Under the pieces are notes generated by a model that searched no databases, had not been told where the DNA came from, and saw nothing but the letters and a program-made list of their open reading frames with translations. From positions 1 to 10,097 of the forward strand of contig JAEZHG010000190.1 in NCBI GenBank assembly GCA_023436945.1: a DNA stretch of 10,097 nucleotides. Reading direction: 5' to 3'. The first letter of the stretch is position 1, and every line of letters starts with the position of its first letter. This document shows positions 1 through 5,690 of this stretch, piece by piece. Made by a program: the position numbers and the translations under genes. The DNA is from Pseudomonadota bacterium (GTDB lineage Bacteria; Pseudomonadota; Alphaproteobacteria; Caulobacterales; Caulobacteraceae).

Positions 1-799
1 AGATCGCCCACCCGTGGTGAATAGCCGCCACGCCGCCCGTCAGGTTGGTCACGGTCACACGGCTGAAGCCTGCGTCCTCGATCATGCCCTTGAAGGTGTT
101 CTGGTCAGGGAAGCGACGGATGGATTCCACCAGATACTGGTAGCTGTCGCGATCCTTGGCGACCAGTTGGCCGATGCGCGGAATGGCGTGGAACGACCAT
201 GCGTCATAGGCCTTGCGCATAACCGACGTCGTCGGGCGCGAGAACTCCAGGCACATGAAGCGACCACCCGGTTTCAGCACGCGGCGCGCTTCCTTCAGTG
301 CCACCGAAATATCGGCCACGTTACGAATGCCGAAGCTGATCGAATAGGCGTCCACCGAGGCGTCCGGCAGCGGAAGGTTCATGGCGTCACCAACGCTCCA
401 GACCATCTCCGGTTCGCCGCCCTTTTGCACACCGGCAAGGATCATCTCGGCGTTGTAATCCAGCACAATGACCTTGGCGTCCTCGCCACCACGGCGCTCT
501 TGCGCCGCGCGGGCCATCTTAGAATAGCGGCGCGACATGTCACCGGTACCACCGGCCACGTCGAGGATCGTCTCGCCCGGACGCGCATTCAGCTTTGCCG
601 CCGCAATGTCTTTCCAGACGCGGTGCACGCCGACGCTCATCAGGTCGTTCATCACGTCGTAGCTGGAGGCGACAGAGTTGAACACACCGCGCACCATCTG
701 CACCTTCTCGCGCGCATCAACATCGCGGAAGCCGAAGGAGGAGGTCTTACCCGAGAGCTTGTCTTCAGGCTTTTGATTGGCCGTATCGGAGGAGGTCAT
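1..799 (-). CDS. ubiE: UbiE, demethylubiquinone/demethylmenaquinone C-methyltransferase (3' end cut by window)
   Basis: This SAM-dependent C-methyltransferase acts in ubiquinone (and, where present, menaquinone) synthesis, methylating the benzoquinol ring at the membrane surface. The 266 visible codons carry the family landmarks: FGF near residue 22, the first signature [16 protein letters not shown] at 47-62, SAM motif [10 protein letters not shown] at 79-87, SFGIRN at 155-160 and the second signature [15 protein letters not shown] at 173-187. The last visible residues, [10 protein letters not shown], match the usual C-terminus, so only a few codons and the stop lie outside the window. The ATG at 799 is chosen because an in-frame TAA lies four codons upstream and the N-terminal extension is short. 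No good Shine-Dalgarno precedes it; the upstream bases read CCTCCCCT. The gene is divergent from the pterin dehydratase gene across a 127-bp gap. The assignment is very secure. Confidence 0.96.
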   Translation of the reverse strand, partial: MTSSDTANQKPEDKLSGKTSSFGFRDVDAREKVQMVRGVFNSVASSYDVMNDLMSVGVHRVWKDIAAAKLNARPGETILDVAGGTGDMSRRYSKMARAAQERRGGEDAKVIVLDYNAEMILAGVQKGGEPEMVWSVGDAMNLPLPDASVDAYSISFGIRNVADISVALKEARRVLKPGGRFMCLEFSRPTTSVMRKAYDAWSFHAIPRIGQLVAKDRDSYQYLVESIRRFPDQNTFKGMIEDAGFSRVTVTNLTGGVAAIHHGWAI

Positions 800-926
800 A
801 GGGGAGGTTTAGCGCCTGTCAGTCGGTTCGTCATCCGCCGATGCAGTCGAAGTTGCGTATCGTATTGGCGCATGCCGAAAAAGCAGGTTACGCCTAGGGG
901 TAATATAAAGTCCTAGGGAGTGGGAA
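800..926. promoter_or_regulatory. Divergent promoter region of ubiE and the pterin dehydratase unit, with two CCTAGG sites
   Basis: The 127-bp gap between two divergent starts must hold the promoters for both directions. The word CCTAGGGG at 893-900 recurs as CCTAGGGA at 912-919. Each contains the 6-bp palindrome CCTAGG, and the two copies are 19 bp apart, close to two helical turns. The spacer holds TAATAT (901-906), which could be a -10-like element, but I see no matching -35. The second copy runs into GGGAG (916-920), the likely Shine-Dalgarno for the ATG at 927, so a protein or RNA pairing there could affect translation. A regulatory role is inferred. Confidence 0.4.
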
Positions 927-1232
927 ATGACTGCTGTGCCGCCACAGATTTCCGTCGAAGACGCACTGGCGATGTTGCCGGAATGGCAAAAGGCCGATGA
1001 CAGCCGTCCGGCTATTTTCCGCTCCCTGCGCTTTGCCGATTTCAACGCGGCCTTCGGCTTTATGTCCCGCGTAGCGATTCAGGCCGAAAAGTCCGACCAC
1101 CATCCGGAATGGTCCAACGTCTGGAACAAGGTCGATATCGTCCTGACCACCCATGACGCAGGCGGTGTAACCCAGCGCGACATTGATCTGGCCCGCTTCA
1201 TCGATGCCGCCGCCGAAGGACAAACCCAATGA
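927..1232 (+). CDS. Pterin-4a-carbinolamine dehydratase (PCD/DCoH family)
   Basis: This small cytosolic enzyme dehydrates 4a-hydroxytetrahydrobiopterin (or the equivalent hydroxypterin) to the quinonoid dihydropterin, recycling the cofactor of aromatic amino acid hydroxylases. The 101-residue length is typical of the family. The active-site signature is intact: HHPEW at 58-62, followed by [11 protein letters not shown] at 67-77 with the third catalytic His at 76, then the C-terminal helix DIDLARFID at 85-93. The ATG at 927 has GGGAG (916-920) at suitable spacing. The stop overlaps the start of the next gene by ATGA, so the two are probably translated together. No aromatic amino acid hydroxylase is visible in this window. 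PCDs of this kind have also been tied to molybdopterin or other pterin metabolism, so the physiological substrate is uncertain although the family is not. Confidence 0.93.
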   Translation: MTAVPPQISVEDALAMLPEWQKADDSRPAIFRSLRFADFNAAFGFMSRVAIQAEKSDHHPEWSNVWNKVDIVLTTHDAGGVTQRDIDLARFIDAAAEGQTQ

Positions 1233-2011
1233 GCGGGCGGGTCAGCGGCAAGAAAGTTCTGATTACCGGCGCGGCTGGTGGTCTGGGCGAGGCCATGGCC
1301 CGCATGATGGCAAGGGAAGGGGCGACAGTCGCCCTGACCGACATCGACAGGGCAAAGGTGCAGGCGCTGGCCGACAGCATCAACGACGAGCGCGCGGGCG
1401 CGGCCTTTGCCTATGCTCACGACGTGACGCTGGAAGATGACTGGGTGCGTGTGGTCGCCAATGCGGCAGACGACATGGGCGGCATATCGGTGCTGGTCAA
1501 CAATGCCGGTATCGGCGGCCAGTTGCTGTTTGCAGAGCAGGATACAATGGAGAACTGGCGCAAGGTTCAGGCGGTGAACCTTGAATCGGTCATGCTGGGC
1601 TGCAAACACACCCTGCCGCATCTCAAGTCCGAGCCCTTGGCCTCCATCATCAATATCTCGTCGATTGCGGGTCTCGCCGCCGCGCCCGGCATGGGGGCCT
1701 ATAATGCGACCAAGGCGGCGGTCTGGCTCTATACCAAGACCGTCGCGCTGGAATGTGCCAAGGCCGGCGGCACGGTTCGCGCCAACTCGGTCCATCCGGT
1801 CTTTATCAAGACCCCGATCCTTGATCCCTTCATCGCAATGGCGGGCGGTCAGGCCGATCTGGCCCACGAGAAACTGGCACGCGGTATCCCGCTTAAACGC
1901 ATCGGAGAGCCGGATGATGTGGCCTATTGTGTGCTCTATCTGGCCTCTGACGAGAGCAAGTTCGTTACCGGCTCCGAGTTCAAGATCGACGGCGGCATGA
2001 CCGCCCAATAA
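1229..2011 (+). CDS. Classical short-chain dehydrogenase/reductase, probably NAD-dependent
   Basis: This is a 260-residue classical SDR with a full Rossmann fold. The cofactor loop TGAAGGLG lies at 13-20, and Asp38 at the end of the second strand favours NAD(H) over NADP(H). NNAG is at 91-94 and the structural Asn is 117. The catalytic triad is Ser145, Tyr158 and Lys162 within NISSIAG and YNATK. The C-terminus has the usual [12 protein letters not shown]. The overall pattern resembles 3-beta/17-beta-hydroxysteroid and cyclopentanol dehydrogenase-like SDRs, but these families are too alike for the substrate to be named. The start overlaps the stop of the pterin dehydratase by 4 bp and has GAAGGA (1215-1220) 8 bp upstream, so the pair forms one transcript. 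A pteridine-reductase-like role is possible from the neighbour, but the NAD-type Asp38 argues against it. Confidence 0.92.
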   Translation: MSGRVSGKKVLITGAAGGLGEAMARMMAREGATVALTDIDRAKVQALADSINDERAGAAFAYAHDVTLEDDWVRVVANAADDMGGISVLVNNAGIGGQLLFAEQDTMENWRKVQAVNLESVMLGCKHTLPHLKSEPLASIINISSIAGLAAAPGMGAYNATKAAVWLYTKTVALECAKAGGTVRANSVHPVFIKTPILDPFIAMAGGQADLAHEKLARGIPLKRIGEPDDVAYCVLYLASDESKFVTGSEFKIDGGMTAQ

Positions 2012-2031
2012 CGGACTTATCTCAGCAGCTT

Positions 2032-2065
2032 GGGCGGCTTTCGATCATCAGGGTTGAGGCCGCCC
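2032..2065 (+). terminator. Hairpin downstream of the SDR gene, possible weak terminator
   Basis: GGGCGGC (2032-2038) pairs perfectly with GCCGCCC (2059-2065), and three further inner pairs including wobbles are possible. It lies 21 bp after the SDR stop and before the tRNA gene, where a terminator or processing site would be expected. There is no T-run after it (CTACCTTG follows), so it is at best a weak or Rho-assisted terminator. Confidence 0.3.
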
Positions 2066-2107
2066 CTACCTTGCTGTAAGCACCGCCTTCGGCCTCACGC
2101 CGACCAA

Positions 2108-2184
2108 GCACCCGTAGCTCAGCTGGATAGAGCGTTGCCCTCCGAAGGCAAAGGCCACAGGTTCGAATCCTGTCGGGTGCGCCA
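2108..2184 (+). tRNA. tRNA-Arg (anticodon CCG)
   Basis: A complete 77-nt cloverleaf is visible. The acceptor stem GCACCCG (2108-2114) pairs with CGGGTGC (2174-2180), followed by discriminator G and an encoded CCA at 2182-2184. The D-arm contains AGCTCAGCTGGATAGAGC. The anticodon stem TTGCC/GGCAA closes the loop CTCCGAA, giving anticodon CCG, which reads the CGG arginine codon. The T-arm ACAGG (2157-2161) / CCTGT (2169-2173) encloses TTCGAAT. It is co-directional with the SDR gene upstream and the arabinose-donor operon downstream. tRNA 3' ends are common integration sites for mobile DNA. Confidence 0.97.
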
Positions 2185-2339
2185 TTTTCTGAAAATCTGG
2201 ATGTTGAGCCTGTTAAGCGGGCGGTGGGTTTGCGCGTCTAGGCTAAATATCGCGCCATCACCCTTGCTGTTAAGCATATGGCATTGTTCAGTTGTCATTA
2301 GGTGTGACGGATTTTTGAACTTGGGTGGGGCAAGGTTCA
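2185..2339 (+). promoter_or_regulatory. Leader/promoter region of the arabinose-donor operon with a repeated CTGTTAAGC word
   Basis: This 155-bp gap separates the tRNA from the operon and should hold the operon promoter. The 9-mer CTGTTAAGC occurs twice, at 2210-2218 and 2267-2275, 57 bp apart. A related TTGCTGTAAGCA lies before the tRNA at 2071-2082, one base shorter than TTGCTGTTAAGCA at 2264-2276. TTGTCA at 2292-2297 is a plausible -35, but the expected -10 position reads only TTGAAC, so I do not assign a firm promoter. AAGG at 2332-2335 is the probable ribosome binding site for the ATG at 2340. Confidence 0.35.
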
Positions 2340-3212
2340 ATGACTGCCTATTTCAGAGCCATGCGCCCGCATCAGTGGCTCAAGAACGTATTGATCTTTG
2401 CGGCCCTGCTGGCTTCGCACGATTTTAGTGCGGACCATCTGGTCCACGCCGCACTGGCCTTTGTCGGTTTCTGCCTGATCGCGTCTGCGACCTATATCGC
2501 CAACGATATCATGGACGTGAAAGCAGACCGCGATCACCCGCGCAAATGCCGTCGTCCGTTCGCATCCGGCCAGATTTCAGTGCCCAAGGGGCTGGTGTTT
2601 GCAGGTGTCCTGTTCGCGCTGGGCATACTGGTAGCGCTGGCAGTGAATGTGAACTTCATGCTGATCACCCTGCTCTATGCGGTGATCTCGCTGTCCTATT
2701 CCAAGTGGCTGAAGAAGATATTCGCCCTCGATATCACCGTGCTGGCGGCCCTCTATACGATCCGCATTCTGGCCGGAGCGGTGGCAACGAATATCGAGGT
2801 CTCGGTATGGCTTCTGGCCTTCTCGATCTTCTTCTTCCTGATGCTGGCGGCCATCAAGCGTCAGGCCGAACTGATCGATATTGCCGCGGTCGGAAAGATG
2901 TCGCCTAACGGGCGCGGTTACCACGTCGATGATTTGCCTGTGATCGGCAGTATCTCCGTGGCATCGGGCGTGGTGTCGGTGCTGGTCATCGTCATGTACG
3001 CCGACTCCGAGCCTGTGCGCCTGATCTATAGCCGCCCCGAGATGCTGTGGGGTGTGGCTCCGGTCCTGATGTTCTGGATATTCAGAATGGCCGTAATCAC
3101 AAATCGCGGCATGATGCATGACGATCCCTTGGTCTTCGCGGCCAAGGACAAGGTCAGCTATGCCAGCTTCTTTGTGATGCTGGTCCTGATCCTTCTCGGG
3201 ACATATCTGTAA
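2340..3212 (+). CDS. UbiA-family polyprenyl-phosphate phosphoribosyltransferase (DPPR synthase type)
   Basis: This 290-residue polytopic enzyme is predicted to join PRPP to polyprenyl phosphate, giving polyprenyl-phosphoryl-5-phosphoribose, the first step toward the arabinofuranose donor. It starts with MRPHQWLKNVLIFAALL, the usual N-terminus of this UbiA subgroup. The first Asp-rich motif NDIMDVKADRDHP lies at 55-67 with KxxRP at 69-73. YSKWLKK is at 120-126, followed by DITVLAALYTIRILAGA (131-147). The C-terminal DDPLVFAAKDKVS (261-273) is characteristic of the Rv3806c-like group rather than of quinone-forming UbiA. About eight or nine membrane helices are visible. The ATG at 2340 is preferred over an in-frame GTG at 2325 because AAGG precedes it and the core begins immediately. 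The stop overlaps the next start (TAATG). Rhizobial NoeC, used to arabinosylate Nod factors, is a related protein. Ubiquinone or heme prenyltransferase roles are unlikely. Confidence 0.9.
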   Translation: MTAYFRAMRPHQWLKNVLIFAALLASHDFSADHLVHAALAFVGFCLIASATYIANDIMDVKADRDHPRKCRRPFASGQISVPKGLVFAGVLFALGILVALAVNVNFMLITLLYAVISLSYSKWLKKIFALDITVLAALYTIRILAGAVATNIEVSVWLLAFSIFFFLMLAAIKRQAELIDIAAVGKMSPNGRGYHVDDLPVIGSISVASGVVSVLVIVMYADSEPVRLIYSRPEMLWGVAPVLMFWIFRMAVITNRGMMHDDPLVFAAKDKVSYASFFVMLVLILLGTYL

Positions 3213-3637
3213 TGAATATCCGGTTGGCCCTGCTTTACGTGGCTTTCGCGGTTGTGGCGACGCTGGTGAACATCGGCGTGCAGCGGCTGTCGATTGCTGC
3301 CTATGAGGGGCCGTATTTTCTGGCCATCGCCATCTTTGCGGGCACGCTTGCTGGGCTGGTGGTGAAGTATGTGCTCGACAAGAAGTGGATATTCCACGAC
3401 GTCGGTACCAGCGTCTCCAAGGACAGCAGACAGTTCCTGCTCTATGCCCTGATGGGTGTGATCACTACGGCCATCTTCTGGGGGGCAGAAGCTGTGTCGT
3501 GGATGGTGTGGCAGACCCATCTGGCGCGCGAGATCGGGGCCGTGATGGGTTTGGCAGTAGGCTATATCGTCAAATACCAGCTTGATCGGCGCTTTGTGTT
3601 TGGCGCGGGCACACGTCAGGTGGGCGAACGCGCATGA
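3212..3637 (+). CDS. GtrA-family small membrane protein
   Basis: This 141-residue integral membrane protein has four predicted helices, roughly residues 5-25, 36-56, 75-99 and 106-126. It shows the internal two-fold repeat of GtrA proteins: KYVLDKKWIF at 52-61 and KYQLDRRFVF at 121-130, each just after an even-numbered helix. GtrA proteins act with polyprenyl-phosphate sugars, either moving the lipid-linked sugar across the membrane or scaffolding the transferase. The mycobacterial GtrA protein Rv3789 sits next to dprE1/dprE2 and is needed for normal arabinosylation. Here the gene lies between the DPPR synthase and dprE1, overlapping one by 1 bp and the other by 4 bp. That position argues strongly for a role in delivering polyprenyl-phosphoarabinose to the periplasmic side. 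Whether it is a flippase or a recruitment factor cannot be read from the sequence. Confidence 0.9.
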   Translation: MNIRLALLYVAFAVVATLVNIGVQRLSIAAYEGPYFLAIAIFAGTLAGLVVKYVLDKKWIFHDVGTSVSKDSRQFLLYALMGVITTAIFWGAEAVSWMVWQTHLAREIGAVMGLAVGYIVKYQLDRRFVFGAGTRQVGERA

Positions 3638-4956
3638 TACTGACGGGCTGGGGGCGTTATACCAAGGCAGACTGCAAGGTCTCGCGGGCGCGTAGTCCGC
3701 AGGACGTGCAGGCTGCTGTCGCCCGAGGCCCGCTGATCGCGCGCGGCAATGGCCGTAGCTATGGCGACAGTGCGCATTTGCCGGAACAGACGCTGGATAT
3801 GCGGGCGATGAACCGCATGCTGGCGTTTGATGCCGAGGCGGGACTGCTGGTGGCCGAGGCCGGGGTGGTGCTGGGGGATGTGGTCGAGACCTTCCTGCCG
3901 CGTGGCTGGTTCCCATGGGTCACGCCCGGAACGCGCTTTGTCACCCTTGGCGGAATGGTGGCGTCGGATGTCCATGGCAAGAACCACCACAAGGAAGGCT
4001 CCATCTCGGAATATCTCGAATGGATTGAGGTTCTGACGGCAGGCGGTGAGGTGGCTCGCTGTAGCCGCACAGAGAATAGCCAGCTCTTTAGCGACACCAT
4101 TGGCGGTATGGGTCTTACCGGCGTCATACTGACCGTCGCCATGCGTCTGCGCCCCGTAGAGACGGGCTGGATACACCAGCAGAAGTTCCTGACCGCCAAC
4201 CTTTCCAGCACGCTTGATCTGCTGTCGCTGCTGGATAGCGCGACCTATAGCGTCGCCTGGATCGATTGCCTGTCCAAGGGGCGCGCGCTGGGGCGTTCGG
4301 TGGTGATGATGGGCGAGCATGCGCCGCTGGACAGGTTAGGCCAGAGCCAGAAGTCAGACCGGTATGTCTGCGGCCCCCGCAGGATCAAACGCGTGCCCTT
4401 TGCGCTGCCGTTCAACCTGTTCAATCCGCTGTTCTCGCGGGTCTTCAACAGCCTTTACTACTGGAAGAATTTCTTCAGTCCGAAGAACGCCCTCATCGAC
4501 TGGCAGACCTATTTCTATCCGCTCGATGGCGTTGAGGGATGGAACAAAATCTACGGGCCAAAGGGCTTTGTGCAGTTCCAGTGCGTGCTGCCTGTCGAGA
4601 CGTCCCGCAAGGGGCTGTCCGAACTGCTGCAGGCCGTCTCGGCGAGCGGACAGGCCAGCTATCTTTGCGTCCTGAAGAAAATGGGACCGGAGGGGATCGG
4701 TTCGATATCTTTCGGGCGCGAGGGCTATACCCTCGCCATGGATTTTCCGGTCACCAAGGCCATGCCTGACCTGATCGATAGGCTGCATCACATCGCCCTG
4801 TCGCATGGCGGGCGGTTCTATCTGGCCAAGGATGCACGGATGGGCGGCGAGATACTGTCGCAGTCAGACAGCCGCATCGAGGCCTTCAAGGCGCGTCGCC
4901 AACCCAACAGTTTCAAAACGTTCAAATCCAGCCAATCGGAGCGGGTAAACCTATGA
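3634..4956 (+). CDS. dprE1: DprE1-type FAD oxidase, polyprenylphosphoryl-beta-D-ribose 2'-oxidase
   Basis: This is a 440-residue FAD enzyme of the vanillyl-alcohol-oxidase type, close to the 461 residues of mycobacterial DprE1. It oxidises the 2'-hydroxyl of polyprenylphosphoryl-ribose to the keto intermediate, the first half of the ribose-to-arabinose epimerisation. FAD-binding motifs are RGNGRSYGDSA (37-47) and VTPGTRFVTLGG (96-107), followed by DVHGKNHHKEGS (112-123), the DprE1 signature. The substrate domain holds WNKIYGPKGFVQFQ (303-316), AMDFPV (368-373) and FYLAKD (395-400). Lys399 matches the essential Lys418 of the M. tuberculosis enzyme. Ala368 occupies the position of Cys387, the residue attacked by benzothiazinones. 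The ATG at 3634 overlaps the GtrA stop by ATGA, with AGGTGGG upstream. It is likely cytosolic or peripheral to the inner membrane, paired with DprE2 encoded next. An unrelated sugar-lactone oxidase is the alternative, but motif order and neighbours make that unlikely. Confidence 0.94.
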   Translation: MILTGWGRYTKADCKVSRARSPQDVQAAVARGPLIARGNGRSYGDSAHLPEQTLDMRAMNRMLAFDAEAGLLVAEAGVVLGDVVETFLPRGWFPWVTPGTRFVTLGGMVASDVHGKNHHKEGSISEYLEWIEVLTAGGEVARCSRTENSQLFSDTIGGMGLTGVILTVAMRLRPVETGWIHQQKFLTANLSSTLDLLSLLDSATYSVAWIDCLSKGRALGRSVVMMGEHAPLDRLGQSQKSDRYVCGPRRIKRVPFALPFNLFNPLFSRVFNSLYYWKNFFSPKNALIDWQTYFYPLDGVEGWNKIYGPKGFVQFQCVLPVETSRKGLSELLQAVSASGQASYLCVLKKMGPEGIGSISFGREGYTLAMDFPVTKAMPDLIDRLHHIALSHGGRFYLAKDARMGGEILSQSDSRIEAFKARRQPNSFKTFKSSQSERVNL

Positions 4957-5690
4957 GTGGTAAGAGTGTTCTCATCATCGGCGGCCGCTCGGATATGGGG
5001 CTGGCCATTGCGCATCGCTTTGCCAAGGCGGGCTATGCCGTGCAGTTGGCCGCACGTAATGCCGCCAGCCTGACCGAGGTTAAGTCCGATCTGGAAATCC
5101 GCCATCAGGTTGCTGTCAGCCTGCATGAGCTGAACATTCTACAGTCCGACCGTTTCGAGAGCTTCATCGGCAGCCTTCCTGTGCTGCCCGATGTAGCGGT
5201 CAGTGTGGTGGGCTTGATGGGCGACCAGAGCCAGTCCGAAAAGGACGCTCAAGCCGCTACGGTAGTGCTGCGTTCAAACTTCGAGGGACCTGCGCTGCTG
5301 TCGGGGTTGATCGTCAACCACTTCATTGCACGCGGCCATGGCACGCTTGTGGGTGTCAGCTCGGTTGCGGGCGATCGAGGCCGCGCGAGCAACTATGTCT
5401 ATGGCTCGTCGAAGGCCGGCTATACCGCCTTCCTGTCGGGGCTTCGCAACCGTGTGAACGGCACGGGCGTGAATGTCCTGACCGTCAAGCCGGGCTTTGT
5501 CGCGACGCGTATGACCGAGAATCTGGACCTGCCCAGAGCCTTGACGGCCTCGACCGAGCATGTGGCCGAAGACGTCTTCAAGGCCGTGGGTAAAGGCCGC
5601 CGGATCATCTACACCAAATGGATCTGGCGCTATGTGATGCTGATCATCAAACACATCCCAGAATTCGTGTTTGTCAGGCTGAAGCTATGA
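4953..5690 (+). CDS. dprE2: DprE2-type short-chain reductase, keto-arabinose intermediate reductase
   Basis: This 245-residue SDR is predicted to reduce polyprenylphosphoryl-2-keto-pentofuranose to polyprenylphosphoryl-D-arabinofuranose, completing epimerisation with DprE1. The nucleotide loop is the unusual GGRSDMG (10-16) typical of DprE2, in place of the standard TGxxxGIG. The structural Asn is 109 and the triad is Ser137, Tyr150 and Lys154 within SSVAGDRGRASNYVYGSSK. The stretch SSVAG...RxSNxVYGSxKAG closely matches mycobacterial DprE2. The tail from about residue 219 to the end is strongly hydrophobic and basic (WIWRYVMLIIKHIPEF), as in the family, and probably anchors the enzyme at the inner membrane near its lipid substrate. 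The ATG overlaps the dprE1 stop (ATGA), with GGAG at 4938-4941. Length agrees with the roughly 254-residue mycobacterial protein. Confidence 0.93.
   Translation: MSGKSVLIIGGRSDMGLAIAHRFAKAGYAVQLAARNAASLTEVKSDLEIRHQVAVSLHELNILQSDRFESFIGSLPVLPDVAVSVVGLMGDQSQSEKDAQAATVVLRSNFEGPALLSGLIVNHFIARGHGTLVGVSSVAGDRGRASNYVYGSSKAGYTAFLSGLRNRVNGTGVNVLTVKPGFVATRMTENLDLPRALTASTEHVAEDVFKAVGKGRRIIYTKWIWRYVMLIIKHIPEFVFVRLKL

Noticed and set aside
14..916. Long open frame on the plus strand opposite ubiE
   Set aside because: It is antisense to a clearly recognisable UbiE, its translation resembles no protein family, and it is rich in His/Arg as expected from the reverse of a GC-rich gene.
1079..2008. 309-codon open frame on the minus strand opposite the SDR gene
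   Set aside because: It covers both the pterin dehydratase and SDR genes, which carry full family motifs. The antisense product has no recognisable domain.
2184..2196. ATTTTCTGAAAAT inverted repeat right after the tRNA as a terminator
   Set aside because: The stem is five AT pairs with a three-base loop, is very weak and lacks a T-run; it is more likely just AT-rich trailer sequence.
5618..5686. Upstream start for the GT87 gene
   Set aside because: It would overlap dprE2 by 73 bp and add residues with no family match, while the ATG at 5687 gives the same ATGA overlap seen at the other junctions.
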